This document shows positions 1-9,116 of a stretch of DNA of 13,192 bases, piece after piece. The translations under genes were made by a program, and so were the position numbers. Positions within the stretch are counted from its first letter, which is position 1, and each line of letters starts with the position of its first letter. Below the pieces are notes generated by a model, which saw nothing but the letters and a program-made list of their open reading frames with translations, searched no databases and was not told the origin of the DNA. The stretch is from 4484-232 sp964486555 (GTDB lineage: Bacteria; Thermotogota; Thermotogae; Thermotogales; Thermotogaceae), in assembly GCA_964486555.1 (NCBI GenBank), contig CAZANP010000048.1:1-13192 (forward strand), read 5' to 3'.

Positions 1-11
1 GCCCCCTTTTT

Positions 12-3000
12 TCATGCAAGTTTCTCTTCTTCCACTGCTCTTGGCGTTTCCTCTATCTGTATGTTTGCAAACACGTCGAGTCCCGTCCCAGCTGGTATCA
101 ACTGTCCAACGATCACATTTTCCTTCAATCCATACAATGGGTCCGATTTCCCTTCTATGGCAGATCCTGTCAGGATCCATGCCGTCTCTTCGAATGCTGC
201 TGCGCTGAGCCAGCCTGGATAATTCAGAGCTGCTTTTTTAAGAGACAGCAGTCTTCTCTTGTACCTTACAGGTTCTTTCGGCAGAATCTGGTACGTCACA
301 ACCTTTCCTCTTTCGACCACATCTATCTCTTTTATTCCAGCATCTATCGCCTTTTTCAGGATCTCTTCTGTGATCTCTTCTCCTTCCGATGCGATCACCT
401 CTATGGTACCATCCGGAGACTCGGTTATGAGCCTCCTTGCAAGTTCTTTTCCTATGACAAGTCTTCTGTTTTCATCTATCTTCGAATTCTCTTCAAGAAC
501 CATTCTGTTGAATCTTTTCAGATCCACTATTGGAACGAGTTGCTCTGGCAGGTAGTCACTATCTCCTGGATCCACGACCTCCGCCATACTCAGCATCTGT
601 CTGAATATTATCTCGAAGTGCTTGTCGTGTATATCGACTCCCTGCTGGACGTATGCGTTCTTTATTATCTTCAGAAGGTTTATAGCAGTTAAAACTCCTT
701 TTTCTTCCTCCATTTCAAGGAGTTTCCACCAAACTATAGCCCCTGTCGTTAATGGATCTCCTCTGAAAACCTTCTGACCTTTCTTAACTTTCGGTTTCGC
801 TCTCTTCGATATCTCATAAGCGTATATTCTTCCCGCGTAATCTTCAATGTATATAACTCTTCTTCCGGTTTCGTCTTCTGCTATGTCTTTGACGAATCCA
901 TCAACTTCCGAGAGCCTTGCTTCCGCTCCGTAGTATTTCTTGATCTCCTTCTTGGAACCACTCTTTTCTTCCCTCAAGAAAGCGTAAGGCTCGAAGGTTT
1001 TCTCGACTGTGGTCAAACCACTGACGATGTCACTCGCTCCCATAACTCCTCCAACGTGGAAGGTTCTCATGGTGAGCTGTGTTCCAGGTTCTCCAATCGA
1101 TTGAGCCGCAACGATACCCACCGCTTCTCCAACGTTGACTATCTTGTGGTTCGAAAGATCCATACCATAGCATGCGGCACATATTCCATGTTCGGCTTCA
1201 CATGTTAGAGGTGATCTGACGATTATGTTAGGCCTTACAAGAACTTTCTGAACGTCGTTCTCTTCAAGGAGTTTTGCGGTATTTTCGTTTATGACCTCTT
1301 GATAAACAGCTATCTGTCTCTCTCCTTTTTTGTCGTAAATCGGGTTCTCTTCCGCAACTACCGCTCCAACTACCGGATAGATCTTTATCTTTATACTTTC
1401 TTTTCCTTTGGATCTTGCAGCCCTTATAACTTCCCATGTCACTTCGGACCCTTTTTCGAATATTTCACCGTTTTCTCCTTCTATATCTTCCGCAAGTTCT
1501 GCGTAAGTGTATGGAAGCTCTATTTCGGTTATGTCAAAGTCGATGATTTTGTACACATCGACACTTTTTCTGTAAGATGCCAAGAATTTCGCATCATCGT
1601 CGGCTAACATCGTGTTCCTTGTGTAGGCTTTTCCGTTTTCTGGATTGACAACGACATCTCCTGTTTCTGGATCTATAACATCCTCTGCCAGAACCCTCCC
1701 AAACAGGAAATCCTCTAGCTTTTCAACGACTGTGCCATCTTTTATCAAATCCATCGCTCTGATACCGTTATGAGTTCCACAATCCGGCATGGTTACAACC
1801 ACACTCTGTGCGACATCTATGAGCCTCCTTGTCAAGTAACCAGCAAACGACGTGTTCATCGCCGTATCAACTTGACCTTTTCTCGCGCCGTAAGTGGATA
1901 TGAAGAACTGGAGGATGTTAACACCTTCTCTCAAGTTCCTGTCGACAGGATAGTCAAAGGTCAGAGCCTCGTATACGGCTTGTCCTCTGAAGATTCTGGA
2001 TTTTATTTCCCTGGATCTTGGGTCGTACGCCTTTATCATCAGACCTCTTATACCTGCAAGCTGTTTGACCTGGTCTATGTTACCCCTTGCACCTGAATTC
2101 ACCATCATGTATATGGGGTTGAATGGATTCGCACCCAAGGTTCTCGAGGTGAGCTCTTTTATCTGATCGGTTACTTTCGTCCAGATCCTCACGATCTCGC
2201 TCTTTCTCTGCTCCTCCGTCAGGAACCCTTGTTCGTAGTACTCTTCTATCTTCTTAACTTTCTCCCATGTTTCGTTTATTATCTTGTCTCTCTCAGGAGA
2301 AACAACAAGATCTTTAAGAGAGAATGTGAGACCCGAAACTGTTGCGTAATGGAATCCTAGTGATTTTATGTCGTCTAAAAGATCCGCTGCCCTGTCGACA
2401 CCGTATTTCTTGAACGTTTCATAAACTAAGGAGTTTATCTGCTTCTTTCCGAAGATTTTGTTGTAGTCTCTGAATTCCTCAGGAACTATCTCGTTGAATA
2501 TGACCCTTCCAGGAGTCGTTTTTATCCTTTTTTCCTCACCCTTCAGATTTATTTTGATCAATATAGGTGTGTGAAGTGAAATGTATCCGTGGAAGTAAGC
2601 AAGCATCGCTTCTTCAGGTGATGAGAACTTCCATTTTATCTCCTCCGGCTTTATCTTCTCAAAATCTTTTGTTACCGTCGTCAGATAGTGCACACCTATG
2701 ATGATGTCTTGTGTCGGCAGGGATATAGGTTTTCCATGAGCTGGAGAGATTATGTTGTATCTTGAGAGCATGAGAAGCCTGGATTCTGCTTGAGAAGCTG
2801 CAGATAGCGGTACATGAACAGCCATCTGGTCGCCATCGAAGTCTGCGTTGAATGGAGGACATACAACTGGATGAAGCTGTATAGCGTTCCCTTCAACTAG
2901 CTTTGGTTCAAAAGCCTGTATGGATACTCTGTGAAGAGTCGGGGCTCTGTTTAGAAGAACCACTTTCCCTTTTATGACCTCTTCCAGAACTTCCCAGGCT

Positions 3001-5099
3001 TCCGGCATTTCCTTTTCGATGATCGCTTTCTTCATCTTCCTTACCGCTTTACTCGTTTCTCCTTCTCCAAGAAGTTTTGCAAGAACAAACGGTTTGAAGA
3101 GTTCCATGGCCATTTTCTTTGGTATACCACATTGATGTATCTTGAGGTCAGGTCCAACAACTATCACCGCTCTTCCAGAGTAGTCAACCCTTTTTCCAAG
3201 GAGATTCCTTCTGAACCTTCCCTTCTTTCCTCTCAGAAGATCTGTTAGAGATTTCAAAGGCCTTCCATTCCTGTCTTTGACAGGTATTCTTTTGTGTCTC
3301 TTCCCTTCAGATTCGGTTCCGTTGTGTATCAAAGCGTCAACAGCTTCTTGGAGCATTCGCTTTTCGTTTCTCAGTATTATCTCGGGAGCTCCAAGATCCA
3401 TGAGTCTTTTAAGCCTGTTGTTTCTGTTTATGACCCTCCTGTAGAGTTCGTTGAGATCCGTTGTTGCAAACCTTCCCCCCTCGATCTGTATCATGGGTCT
3501 TAAATCTGGTGGTATGACGGGAACAACTTCTAGAATGATCCACTCAGGCTTGTTCCCAGATTTTATGAAGTCTTTTACCAGTTTTAATCTTCTTCTGAGC
3601 TTTATCGCCTTTGAACTGGATACAGGAAGTTTCTTGAGTTCCGCTTCAAGATATGCCTTCAATTCCTCAAGATCGAGTTTTTGAAGTAGTTCCTTTATAG
3701 CTGTCGCACCGTAACTCGCTTTGATTTTATCCGGGTATATCTGACTGTAAGCTTCGTATTCATTTTCGGTTATTATGTCTCCTATTTTCAAGCCCGTCTC
3801 TTCAGAAGCTTCAGGATCGATATCCGTTATGACAACTATTGGCCTGTCGTTTTCAACTCTCTCCTCGAGATCGAACAACGTTGGATAGTATTCTTCGAAG
3901 ATCTTAGCTTCTGAAGAAGCTAAGAACTCATCTTCGAAGAGGAATCTATCTGCAAGGTGGTCACCTTTTTTCACCTGATCACCGTCGTTCACATAAACGA
4001 GGGAACCTTCGAATATAGGATATTTCCTCTCCTCAATACTGCTTTCGACATAAAGCGTTCCCATGGAGAGGGCTTCGTATGTACCATCCTCCAGTGGTCT
4101 TACGTTGAGATCCCTTCCAAAGACGACCTTTCCAGATATGCTGGCTTTGACACTTGGTAGCTTCGTCGGACTCGTTATCTGATCTCCTTTTTTGATCTTT
4201 TCACCATCTTTCACTAAAACTCTCGCTCCGTATGGTATCGTGAATACCAAGGGCTGTTCTTTACTTGTGGTCAGAGGTCTTAAAGTCACAGTATTGGTGA
4301 GTTCATCGACTTCTGCGTAGCCTTCAAAAGGTGCGTAGATCGGTTCTACCTCCATCTCCATGGTCATTTCCTGACCTTTTTCAACACTTTCTCCATCTTT
4401 AACCACGATCTTCATTCCGGGATAAACCGTATGCTCGGCTCTTACAACGTTTCTCACGATAATCCAAACTAATTCTCTTCCTGTATTCGTTCTTTCGGTT
4501 TTTAACCTGACCTCACCATCAAGATCCGATACGACAGGAGATTTGGGATTTTTAACTATGAAAGCCTGTTCAACGTCGAAATTCCATTTTCGCATGTAGA
4601 TCCTGTATTCTGTCTCATAAAGAATATCTCCCTGAGAGAAAGGACTGTCTTTCGGATCGGTCACTATGAACGCCCTCTCGATGATTCTTCTGCTTCCGTA
4701 GTATATTATGTTTTCAAGATCCGATGTGGATATATCGAGGAGCGTTCCCAGGACACTGGGAATGCTTTCAAGATACCATATATGGACGACAGGGGCTGCA
4801 AGTTCTATATGACCCATCCTTTTTCTTCTCGCTTCTCTCGATTCAACACGCACACCACATCTTTCACAAACTGTTCCTTCATACTTCTTCCCTTTATACT
4901 TACCACATGCACACTCGTAATCCTTCACGGGACCAAAAATTCTCTCACAGAACAAACCGTCCCTTTCTGGTTTGAACGTTCTGTAATTTATGGTCTCAGG
5001 TTTTTTAACTTCTCCACTCGACCAACTTCTAATGGTCTCAGGAGATGCAAGCTTTATCTGAACGCTGGCAATCTTCCTCTTAAAAGTAGATACCGCCAT
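12..5099 (-). CDS. rpoC: DNA-directed RNA polymerase subunit beta'
   Basis: Largest catalytic subunit of the core RNA polymerase, 1695 residues. An N-terminal zinc-ribbon has Cys63, Cys65, Cys78 and Cys81. The absolutely conserved Mg-binding motif NADFDGD is at residues 751-757; its three aspartates hold the catalytic metal. A second zinc site is formed by Cys1107, Cys1300, Cys1307 and Cys1310, followed by the trigger-loop region at about 1328-1351 (QSIGEPGTQLTMRTFH). A large lineage-type insert lies at about 145-445 and has three repeats of a KDG-x(4)-KG motif (glycines 242, 305 and 379), typical of barrel-sandwich hybrid domains. The protein is much longer than the E. coli subunit (about 1400 residues), mostly because of this insert. 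The ATG start is preceded by a strong Shine-Dalgarno (GGGAGGGTGG) in the 19-nt gap after rpoB, so the two subunits are translated from one message. The stop codon is TGA at 12-14; only 11 nt follow, so the operon's end is not visible. Confidence 0.99.
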   Translation of the reverse strand: MAVSTFKRKIASVQIKLASPETIRSWSSGEVKKPETINYRTFKPERDGLFCERIFGPVKDYECACGKYKGKKYEGTVCERCGVRVESREARRKRMGHIELAAPVVHIWYLESIPSVLGTLLDISTSDLENIIYYGSRRIIERAFIVTDPKDSPFSQGDILYETEYRIYMRKWNFDVEQAFIVKNPKSPVVSDLDGEVRLKTERTNTGRELVWIIVRNVVRAEHTVYPGMKIVVKDGESVEKGQEMTMEMEVEPIYAPFEGYAEVDELTNTVTLRPLTTSKEQPLVFTIPYGARVLVKDGEKIKKGDQITSPTKLPSVKASISGKVVFGRDLNVRPLEDGTYEALSMGTLYVESSIEERKYPIFEGSLVYVNDGDQVKKGDHLADRFLFEDEFLASSEAKIFEEYYPTLFDLEERVENDRPIVVITDIDPEASEETGLKIGDIITENEYEAYSQIYPDKIKASYGATAIKELLQKLDLEELKAYLEAELKKLPVSSSKAIKLRRRLKLVKDFIKSGNKPEWIILEVVPVIPPDLRPMIQIEGGRFATTDLNELYRRVINRNNRLKRLMDLGAPEIILRNEKRMLQEAVDALIHNGTESEGKRHKRIPVKDRNGRPLKSLTDLLRGKKGRFRRNLLGKRVDYSGRAVIVVGPDLKIHQCGIPKKMAMELFKPFVLAKLLGEGETSKAVRKMKKAIIEKEMPEAWEVLEEVIKGKVVLLNRAPTLHRVSIQAFEPKLVEGNAIQLHPVVCPPFNADFDGDQMAVHVPLSAASQAESRLLMLSRYNIISPAHGKPISLPTQDIIIGVHYLTTVTKDFEKIKPEEIKWKFSSPEEAMLAYFHGYISLHTPILIKINLKGEEKRIKTTPGRVIFNEIVPEEFRDYNKIFGKKQINSLVYETFKKYGVDRAADLLDDIKSLGFHYATVSGLTFSLKDLVVSPERDKIINETWEKVKKIEEYYEQGFLTEEQRKSEIVRIWTKVTDQIKELTSRTLGANPFNPIYMMVNSGARGNIDQVKQLAGIRGLMIKAYDPRSREIKSRIFRGQAVYEALTFDYPVDRNLREGVNILQFFISTYGARKGQVDTAMNTSFAGYLTRRLIDVAQSVVVTMPDCGTHNGIRAMDLIKDGTVVEKLEDFLFGRVLAEDVIDPETGDVVVNPENGKAYTRNTMLADDDAKFLASYRKSVDVYKIIDFDITEIELPYTYAELAEDIEGENGEIFEKGSEVTWEVIRAARSKGKESIKIKIYPVVGAVVAEENPIYDKKGERQIAVYQEVINENTAKLLEENDVQKVLVRPNIIVRSPLTCEAEHGICAACYGMDLSNHKIVNVGEAVGIVAAQSIGEPGTQLTMRTFHVGGVMGASDIVSGLTTVEKTFEPYAFLREEKSGSKKEIKKYYGAEARLSEVDGFVKDIAEDETGRRVIYIEDYAGRIYAYEISKRAKPKVKKGQKVFRGDPLTTGAIVWWKLLEMEEEKGVLTAINLLKIIKNAYVQQGVDIHDKHFEIIFRQMLSMAEVVDPGDSDYLPEQLVPIVDLKRFNRMVLEENSKIDENRRLVIGKELARRLITESPDGTIEVIASEGEEITEEILKKAIDAGIKEIDVVERGKVVTYQILPKEPVRYKRRLLSLKKAALNYPGWLSAAAFEETAWILTGSAIEGKSDPLYGLKENVIVGQLIPAGTGLDVFANIQIEETPRAVEEEKLA

Positions 5100-5118
5100 C
5101 TTTCCACCCTCCCCAGAT

Positions 5119-8100
5119 TCAGAACTTGTCGATGTCTATCTCGTTTCCTTCATCGTCGTAAAGCCTGACATCAAGAGCAAGACCTCTCAACTCTTTCACA
5201 AGAACTCTGAAACTCTCGGGGATACCCGGTTCTGGTATGTTCCTTCCTTTGAGAATAGCTTTGTAAGCTTCGTTTCTTCCCTTTATATCATCGGACTTTA
5301 TGGTGAGCATCTCTGCAAGGGTATGAGCTGCACCGTATGCCTCCAAAGCCCAGACTTCCATTTCACCAAGCCTCTGACCTCCAAAGTGCGATTTTCCACC
5401 GAGAGGTTGCTGATGAATCAGAGAATAAGGACCCGTTGATCTTGCATGTATCTTTTCTTTCGCAATATGAACGAGCTTCATCATGTACATGTAACCAACC
5501 ACAACGGGGCTGTCGAAAGGCTCTCCTGTTCTTCCATCCCTCAAAACGACCTTACCCGATGGATCCTCTTCGTTGTCACCCGCGTGAAGACCTCTCTTTT
5601 TCCTTTCTTTGTAAAGTTCTCTCAATATCTCTTCTTCCTTCGCACCATCGAAAATGGGTGTGGCGAACCATTTGCCTGTAAGTTTTGCAAGCCATCCAAG
5701 CTGCGTCTCAAGAATCTGTCCTACGTTCATTCTCGAGGGGATCCCTAATGGATTCAGAACCATCTGCACAGGTGTTCCATCGGGAAGGAAAGGCATATCC
5801 TCTTTCGGTAGGATCTTGGATATGACGCCTTTGTTTCCATGTCTTCCAGCGAGTTTGTCACCAACATCCAATGTCTTTCTCGTGGCAACGTAAACTCTCA
5901 CGAGTTTGTTGACACCGGATCCAAGATCTGCTATATCGTTCTTGTCGAAAACATCGACCTTTATGACCCTTCCTTCAACACCGTGGGGGAGTCTCAACGA
6001 AGAATCTTTAACATCTCTTCCCCTCTCACCGAAAACGGATCTTATGATCTTTTCCTCAGGAGATGTGTCTCCTTCTCCTTTGGGTGTGACTTTTCCAACA
6101 AGAATTGCTTGAGATCCAACGCCGTAGTCACTAACAACGTACGCACCTATTCTTATTATCCCATCTTCATCCAGATTTTTGAGAAGTTCCTTACTGACAT
6201 TTGGAATATCTGATGTTATCTCTTCAGGTCCAAGCCTTGTTTCCCTTGCTTGAGTTTCATAAACCTCTATGTGAATCGAGGTGAAGGTATCCTCTTCCAA
6301 AAGCTCTTGACTCACGAGGATGGCATCTTCGTAGTTGTACCCTTCCCAAGGCATGAAAGCAACCAGAACGTTCCTACCAAGGGCGAGTTCTCCCATATCC
6401 GTTGCTGGACCATCAGCTATGGGTTCTCCCGCTTTCACTCTATCTCCGATGTCAACTATTGGTTTCTGATTTATGGTTGTATCCTGGTTGGACCTTACAA
6501 ACTTCAGAAGATTGTACTCATCCAATACGGGATTACCCTTCTCATCGTACATGAGTTCCCCATTCTCATCGATCCTGTGGATCACTATCCTTTTCGCATC
6601 CACCATTTTGACAATTCCATCATGTTTTGCCAAGACGACGTATCCAGAGTTCTTAGCTGCTTCCCATTCCATACCGGTACCGACAAGGGGGGCTTCGGTT
6701 TTCACAAGGGGAACCGCTTGTCTCTGCATGTTAGATCCCATGAGGGCCCTACTCGCATCGTCGTGCTCCAGGAACGGTATCAAGGAAGCCGATACACTGA
6801 AAGGTTGTTTTGGAGATACGTCCATGAGATCCACTTCATCTTTCGAAACGAACCTTATATCTTCACCGATTCTAACAACAACCCTCTCGGGTATTATGTT
6901 TCCTTCCTCATCTATTTCCGTTGTGGAAGGTGTGATCTTGTATTTTTCTTCCTCATCTGCCGCAAGGTAGACTATCTCGTCGGTGACCTTACCGTTGACG
7001 ACCTTCCTGTATGGAGTCAATAAAAATCCGTATTTGTCAACTTTGGAATAGATGGCAAGCGAGGTTATGAAACCGATGTTAGCACCTTCCGGTGTTTCTA
7101 TGGGACAGATCCTTCCGTATTGAGAGTGGTGAACGTTTCTCGCTTCGAAAACCTTCGATTCTCTTCTGAGCCCACCGGGGCCGACGGCAGATAGTCTCCT
7201 TTTATGGGTGAGCTCAGACAAAGGATTCACCTGATCCATGAACTGAGAGAGTTGGTTGGTTGCGAAAAATTGATTGACAGTGGATATTATGGATTTTATG
7301 TTTATAAGACTCTGTATTGGTATTTTGCTCAAGGATGAGGTCAATGTCAATTTTTCTTGAATCGCTCTTTGAGCCTTTGCGAATAACCTTTCGAATTCTC
7401 TCCTTATGAGTTCCCCAACCGTCCTTATCCTCTTGTTACCGAGATGATCCTTCGTATCAAAGGGTATGGGAGTCGTTTCCTTGTTGATGTTCGTCAAGTA
7501 TTTCATGGCAGCGTAAATCGATATATCGAAGCTCGCATCGTAATTCTTTCTCATTATGTTCATGAGCTTTCTGAGGTCACAAGGGGCTATTCTGTGATCC
7601 TCAAGGAACTTCTCCTCAAATATCTGAACGAGCTTTTTGAGGTCATAAGTATCCACTTCGAAATCGTTCATGTACCTTGTTTCGAAATAATCGAAGAGTT
7701 TTCTGGTGGCAAGAATTATATCAAGAGGAGTTAGTATGGTTTCTTTGACATCGTAGACCGCTTTTTTCGCTTCCTCGGGATCTTTTCCTTCTATCTCTAT
7801 GAGATATTCAACGTACGCCTCTTGAAGCCTTTTGTTAACCTTGTATCTTCCAACCTCGGAAAGATCGTATCTTTCTGGGTTGAAGTACAGATCGTGTATG
7901 TACCTCTTTGCAGCGTTTATCCTCGGAAGCTCTTCTGGCCTCAACCTTCTGAATATCTCGAGAAAAGCATCGACACTGGTCACTTCTCCTATACCGTGTA
8001 TGGTATCAGCTTCTGCCTCTTCCTCTTCACGTGATTTCAAAATTTCCTCAACCATTTTCTCAAAAGTGTTCTGGGCTATGGGGTGAACTATCTTGACTTT

Positions 8101-8901
8101 CTCGACACTTGATTTCAAGATCTTCTCTGCCATCTCGTTCGTTATGAGTTTTCCCTTCTCACCGATCTTCTCACCATTTACGATAACATCTTCGAGTAGC
8201 ATGGAACCAACGTGGAGTTTTACGCTGTCTTCATCGTCTGCGTCGATAACCGTTGGGAAGAACGATAGTATCTGCATGTCATCCTCATAACCTATCGTTT
8301 TCAAGAACAAGAAGAGGTTAACCTTTTTTCCATCCAAAGAAGCGTATAAAACCCCGTCGTATGGATCAAGGAGTATCTCAAGCCAAGCTCCTCGAGCTGG
8401 TAAGAAGTAAGTTCCGTATTCTTCACTGTCTATATAATCATCGGGATAGTAAAGGCCAGGAGAGACGATTATCTGGTTAACCACGACCCTTTCTGCACCG
8501 TTGATTATGAACGTACCTCTCTCAGTCATGTAGGGAATATAGCCAAGAAACGCTTCTTCTTCTTTCATCTCTCCCGTTTTGAGATCCGTGAGTCTTGCCG
8601 TAACGTAAACGGGAACGGTATAGGTGAGGCCCTTTGCCTTACACTCTTCTGGTGTGAAGCTTGGGCTACCAACCCTTGTGGAAACGAATTCAAGCATGAA
8701 ACCTTTATCGGATTTCCTCAGATCTCCCCTTGGAGCTTGAGAATATATGGGAGAGAATTTCTTCAGGACGGAAAGTAGTCCCTCATTCAAAAATTTGTGG
8801 TAAGATTCTAATTGGATAGCTATGAGATTTGGAACACTTATCGGTTCTCTGATTTTTCCAAAGGTGAGCCTTTTCCTCTTTCCATAGACAGTCTCTTTCA
8901 T
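5119..8901 (-). CDS. rpoB: DNA-directed RNA polymerase subunit beta
   Basis: Second-largest core RNA polymerase subunit, 1260 residues from the chosen start. The rifampicin-pocket region is intact (QLSQFMDQVNPLSELTHKRR from residue 550), with valine at residue 558, where E. coli has Asn518. The catalytic lysines correspond to Lys1016 and Lys1024 in GDKLAGRHGNKG. The conserved GSNMQRQAVPL and GPATDMGELALGRN motifs and the C-terminal clamp-binding segment are present. The reading frame continues upstream to an ATG at 8979, but I start at 8901. That ATG follows AGAGGTGAGAAA, a good Shine-Dalgarno with correct spacing, and MKETVYGKRKRLTFGK matches the usual beta N terminus. The 26 extra residues would be read from a leader hairpin and have no family character. 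The gene is followed after 19 nt by rpoC. It is separated from rplL by 215 nt of structured spacer, so expression may be set there. Confidence 0.98.
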   Translation of the reverse strand: MKETVYGKRKRLTFGKIREPISVPNLIAIQLESYHKFLNEGLLSVLKKFSPIYSQAPRGDLRKSDKGFMLEFVSTRVGSPSFTPEECKAKGLTYTVPVYVTARLTDLKTGEMKEEEAFLGYIPYMTERGTFIINGAERVVVNQIIVSPGLYYPDDYIDSEEYGTYFLPARGAWLEILLDPYDGVLYASLDGKKVNLFLFLKTIGYEDDMQILSFFPTVIDADDEDSVKLHVGSMLLEDVIVNGEKIGEKGKLITNEMAEKILKSSVEKVKIVHPIAQNTFEKMVEEILKSREEEEAEADTIHGIGEVTSVDAFLEIFRRLRPEELPRINAAKRYIHDLYFNPERYDLSEVGRYKVNKRLQEAYVEYLIEIEGKDPEEAKKAVYDVKETILTPLDIILATRKLFDYFETRYMNDFEVDTYDLKKLVQIFEEKFLEDHRIAPCDLRKLMNIMRKNYDASFDISIYAAMKYLTNINKETTPIPFDTKDHLGNKRIRTVGELIRREFERLFAKAQRAIQEKLTLTSSLSKIPIQSLINIKSIISTVNQFFATNQLSQFMDQVNPLSELTHKRRLSAVGPGGLRRESKVFEARNVHHSQYGRICPIETPEGANIGFITSLAIYSKVDKYGFLLTPYRKVVNGKVTDEIVYLAADEEEKYKITPSTTEIDEEGNIIPERVVVRIGEDIRFVSKDEVDLMDVSPKQPFSVSASLIPFLEHDDASRALMGSNMQRQAVPLVKTEAPLVGTGMEWEAAKNSGYVVLAKHDGIVKMVDAKRIVIHRIDENGELMYDEKGNPVLDEYNLLKFVRSNQDTTINQKPIVDIGDRVKAGEPIADGPATDMGELALGRNVLVAFMPWEGYNYEDAILVSQELLEEDTFTSIHIEVYETQARETRLGPEEITSDIPNVSKELLKNLDEDGIIRIGAYVVSDYGVGSQAILVGKVTPKGEGDTSPEEKIIRSVFGERGRDVKDSSLRLPHGVEGRVIKVDVFDKNDIADLGSGVNKLVRVYVATRKTLDVGDKLAGRHGNKGVISKILPKEDMPFLPDGTPVQMVLNPLGIPSRMNVGQILETQLGWLAKLTGKWFATPIFDGAKEEEILRELYKERKKRGLHAGDNEEDPSGKVVLRDGRTGEPFDSPVVVGYMYMMKLVHIAKEKIHARSTGPYSLIHQQPLGGKSHFGGQRLGEMEVWALEAYGAAHTLAEMLTIKSDDIKGRNEAYKAILKGRNIPEPGIPESFRVLVKELRGLALDVRLYDDEGNEIDIDKF

Positions 8902-8938
8902 TTTCTCACCTCTCAGAAATTTTGAACAAAAAATCTTC

Positions 8939-8956
8939 AGGGGGTAACTTCCCCCT
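8939..8956 (-). other. Small G/C hairpin in the rpoB leader
   Basis: Read on the transcribed strand, A-GGGGG pairs with CCCCC-U around the 6-nt loop AAGUUA, giving a 6-bp stem. It is followed 5 nt later by a run of six U residues. It sits 38 nt upstream of the rpoB start codon. It could act as a weak terminator, an mRNA stabiliser or a transcript-processing site. The stem is short and its distance from the U run argues against an efficient terminator. Confidence 0.4.
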
Positions 8957-8977
8957 TCTTGTTGGACTGGAATTATC

Positions 8978-9007
8978 AATATAACTCTTGAACCTTTTGA
9001 GAGTGAA
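8978..9007 (-). promoter_or_regulatory. Weak candidate internal promoter for rpoBC
   Basis: On the minus strand TTCACT (9007-9002) and TATATT (8983-8978) are separated by 18 nt. They match the sigma-70 consensus at 4/6 and 5/6 positions. The placement just upstream of rpoB, after the rplL-distal hairpin, is sensible for a secondary promoter. The match is poor enough to arise by chance in this A/T-rich spacer. Confidence 0.22.
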
Positions 9008-9042
9008 AGATAATCAGTAGCATAGCCTTACATATTAAAACA

Positions 9043-9082
9043 TATAAACCCCGTGCAGGCAACTCCTAGCACGGGGTTGATA
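9043..9082 (-). terminator. rplL-rpoB intergenic hairpin, probable attenuator
   Basis: A perfect 10-bp stem, AACCCCGTGC with GCACGGGGTT, encloses a 12-nt loop (UAGGAGUUGCCU in the message). Beyond a C/U mismatch the stem continues for three A-U pairs. The downstream sequence on the transcribed strand is U-rich but interrupted (UUUAUAUGUUUUAAU), so termination is expected to be partial. It lies about 35 nt after the rplL stop codon. In E. coli a partial attenuator and an RNase III processing site occupy the rplL-rpoB junction and lower rpoBC expression relative to the ribosomal genes. I infer a comparable role here from position and shape. Confidence 0.65.
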
Positions 9083-9116
9083 CAAACTTTTTTCACACGA
9101 GAAACTTTCGAAAAGT

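Noticed and set aside
1..11. The A-run plus GGGGGC after the rpoC stop as a terminator or the Shine-Dalgarno of a next gene.
   Set aside because: Only 11 nt are visible; neither a hairpin partner nor a start codon can be seen.
6250..7023. A 257-codon open frame on the plus strand.
   Set aside because: It is wholly antisense to conserved rpoB coding sequence and has no recognisable domain; it mirrors the codon pattern of the real gene.
8902..8979. A 26-residue N-terminal extension of RpoB starting at an upstream ATG.
   Set aside because: It has no Shine-Dalgarno and reads through the spacer hairpin. It lacks family-like sequence, while the ATG at 8901 has an excellent ribosome binding site.
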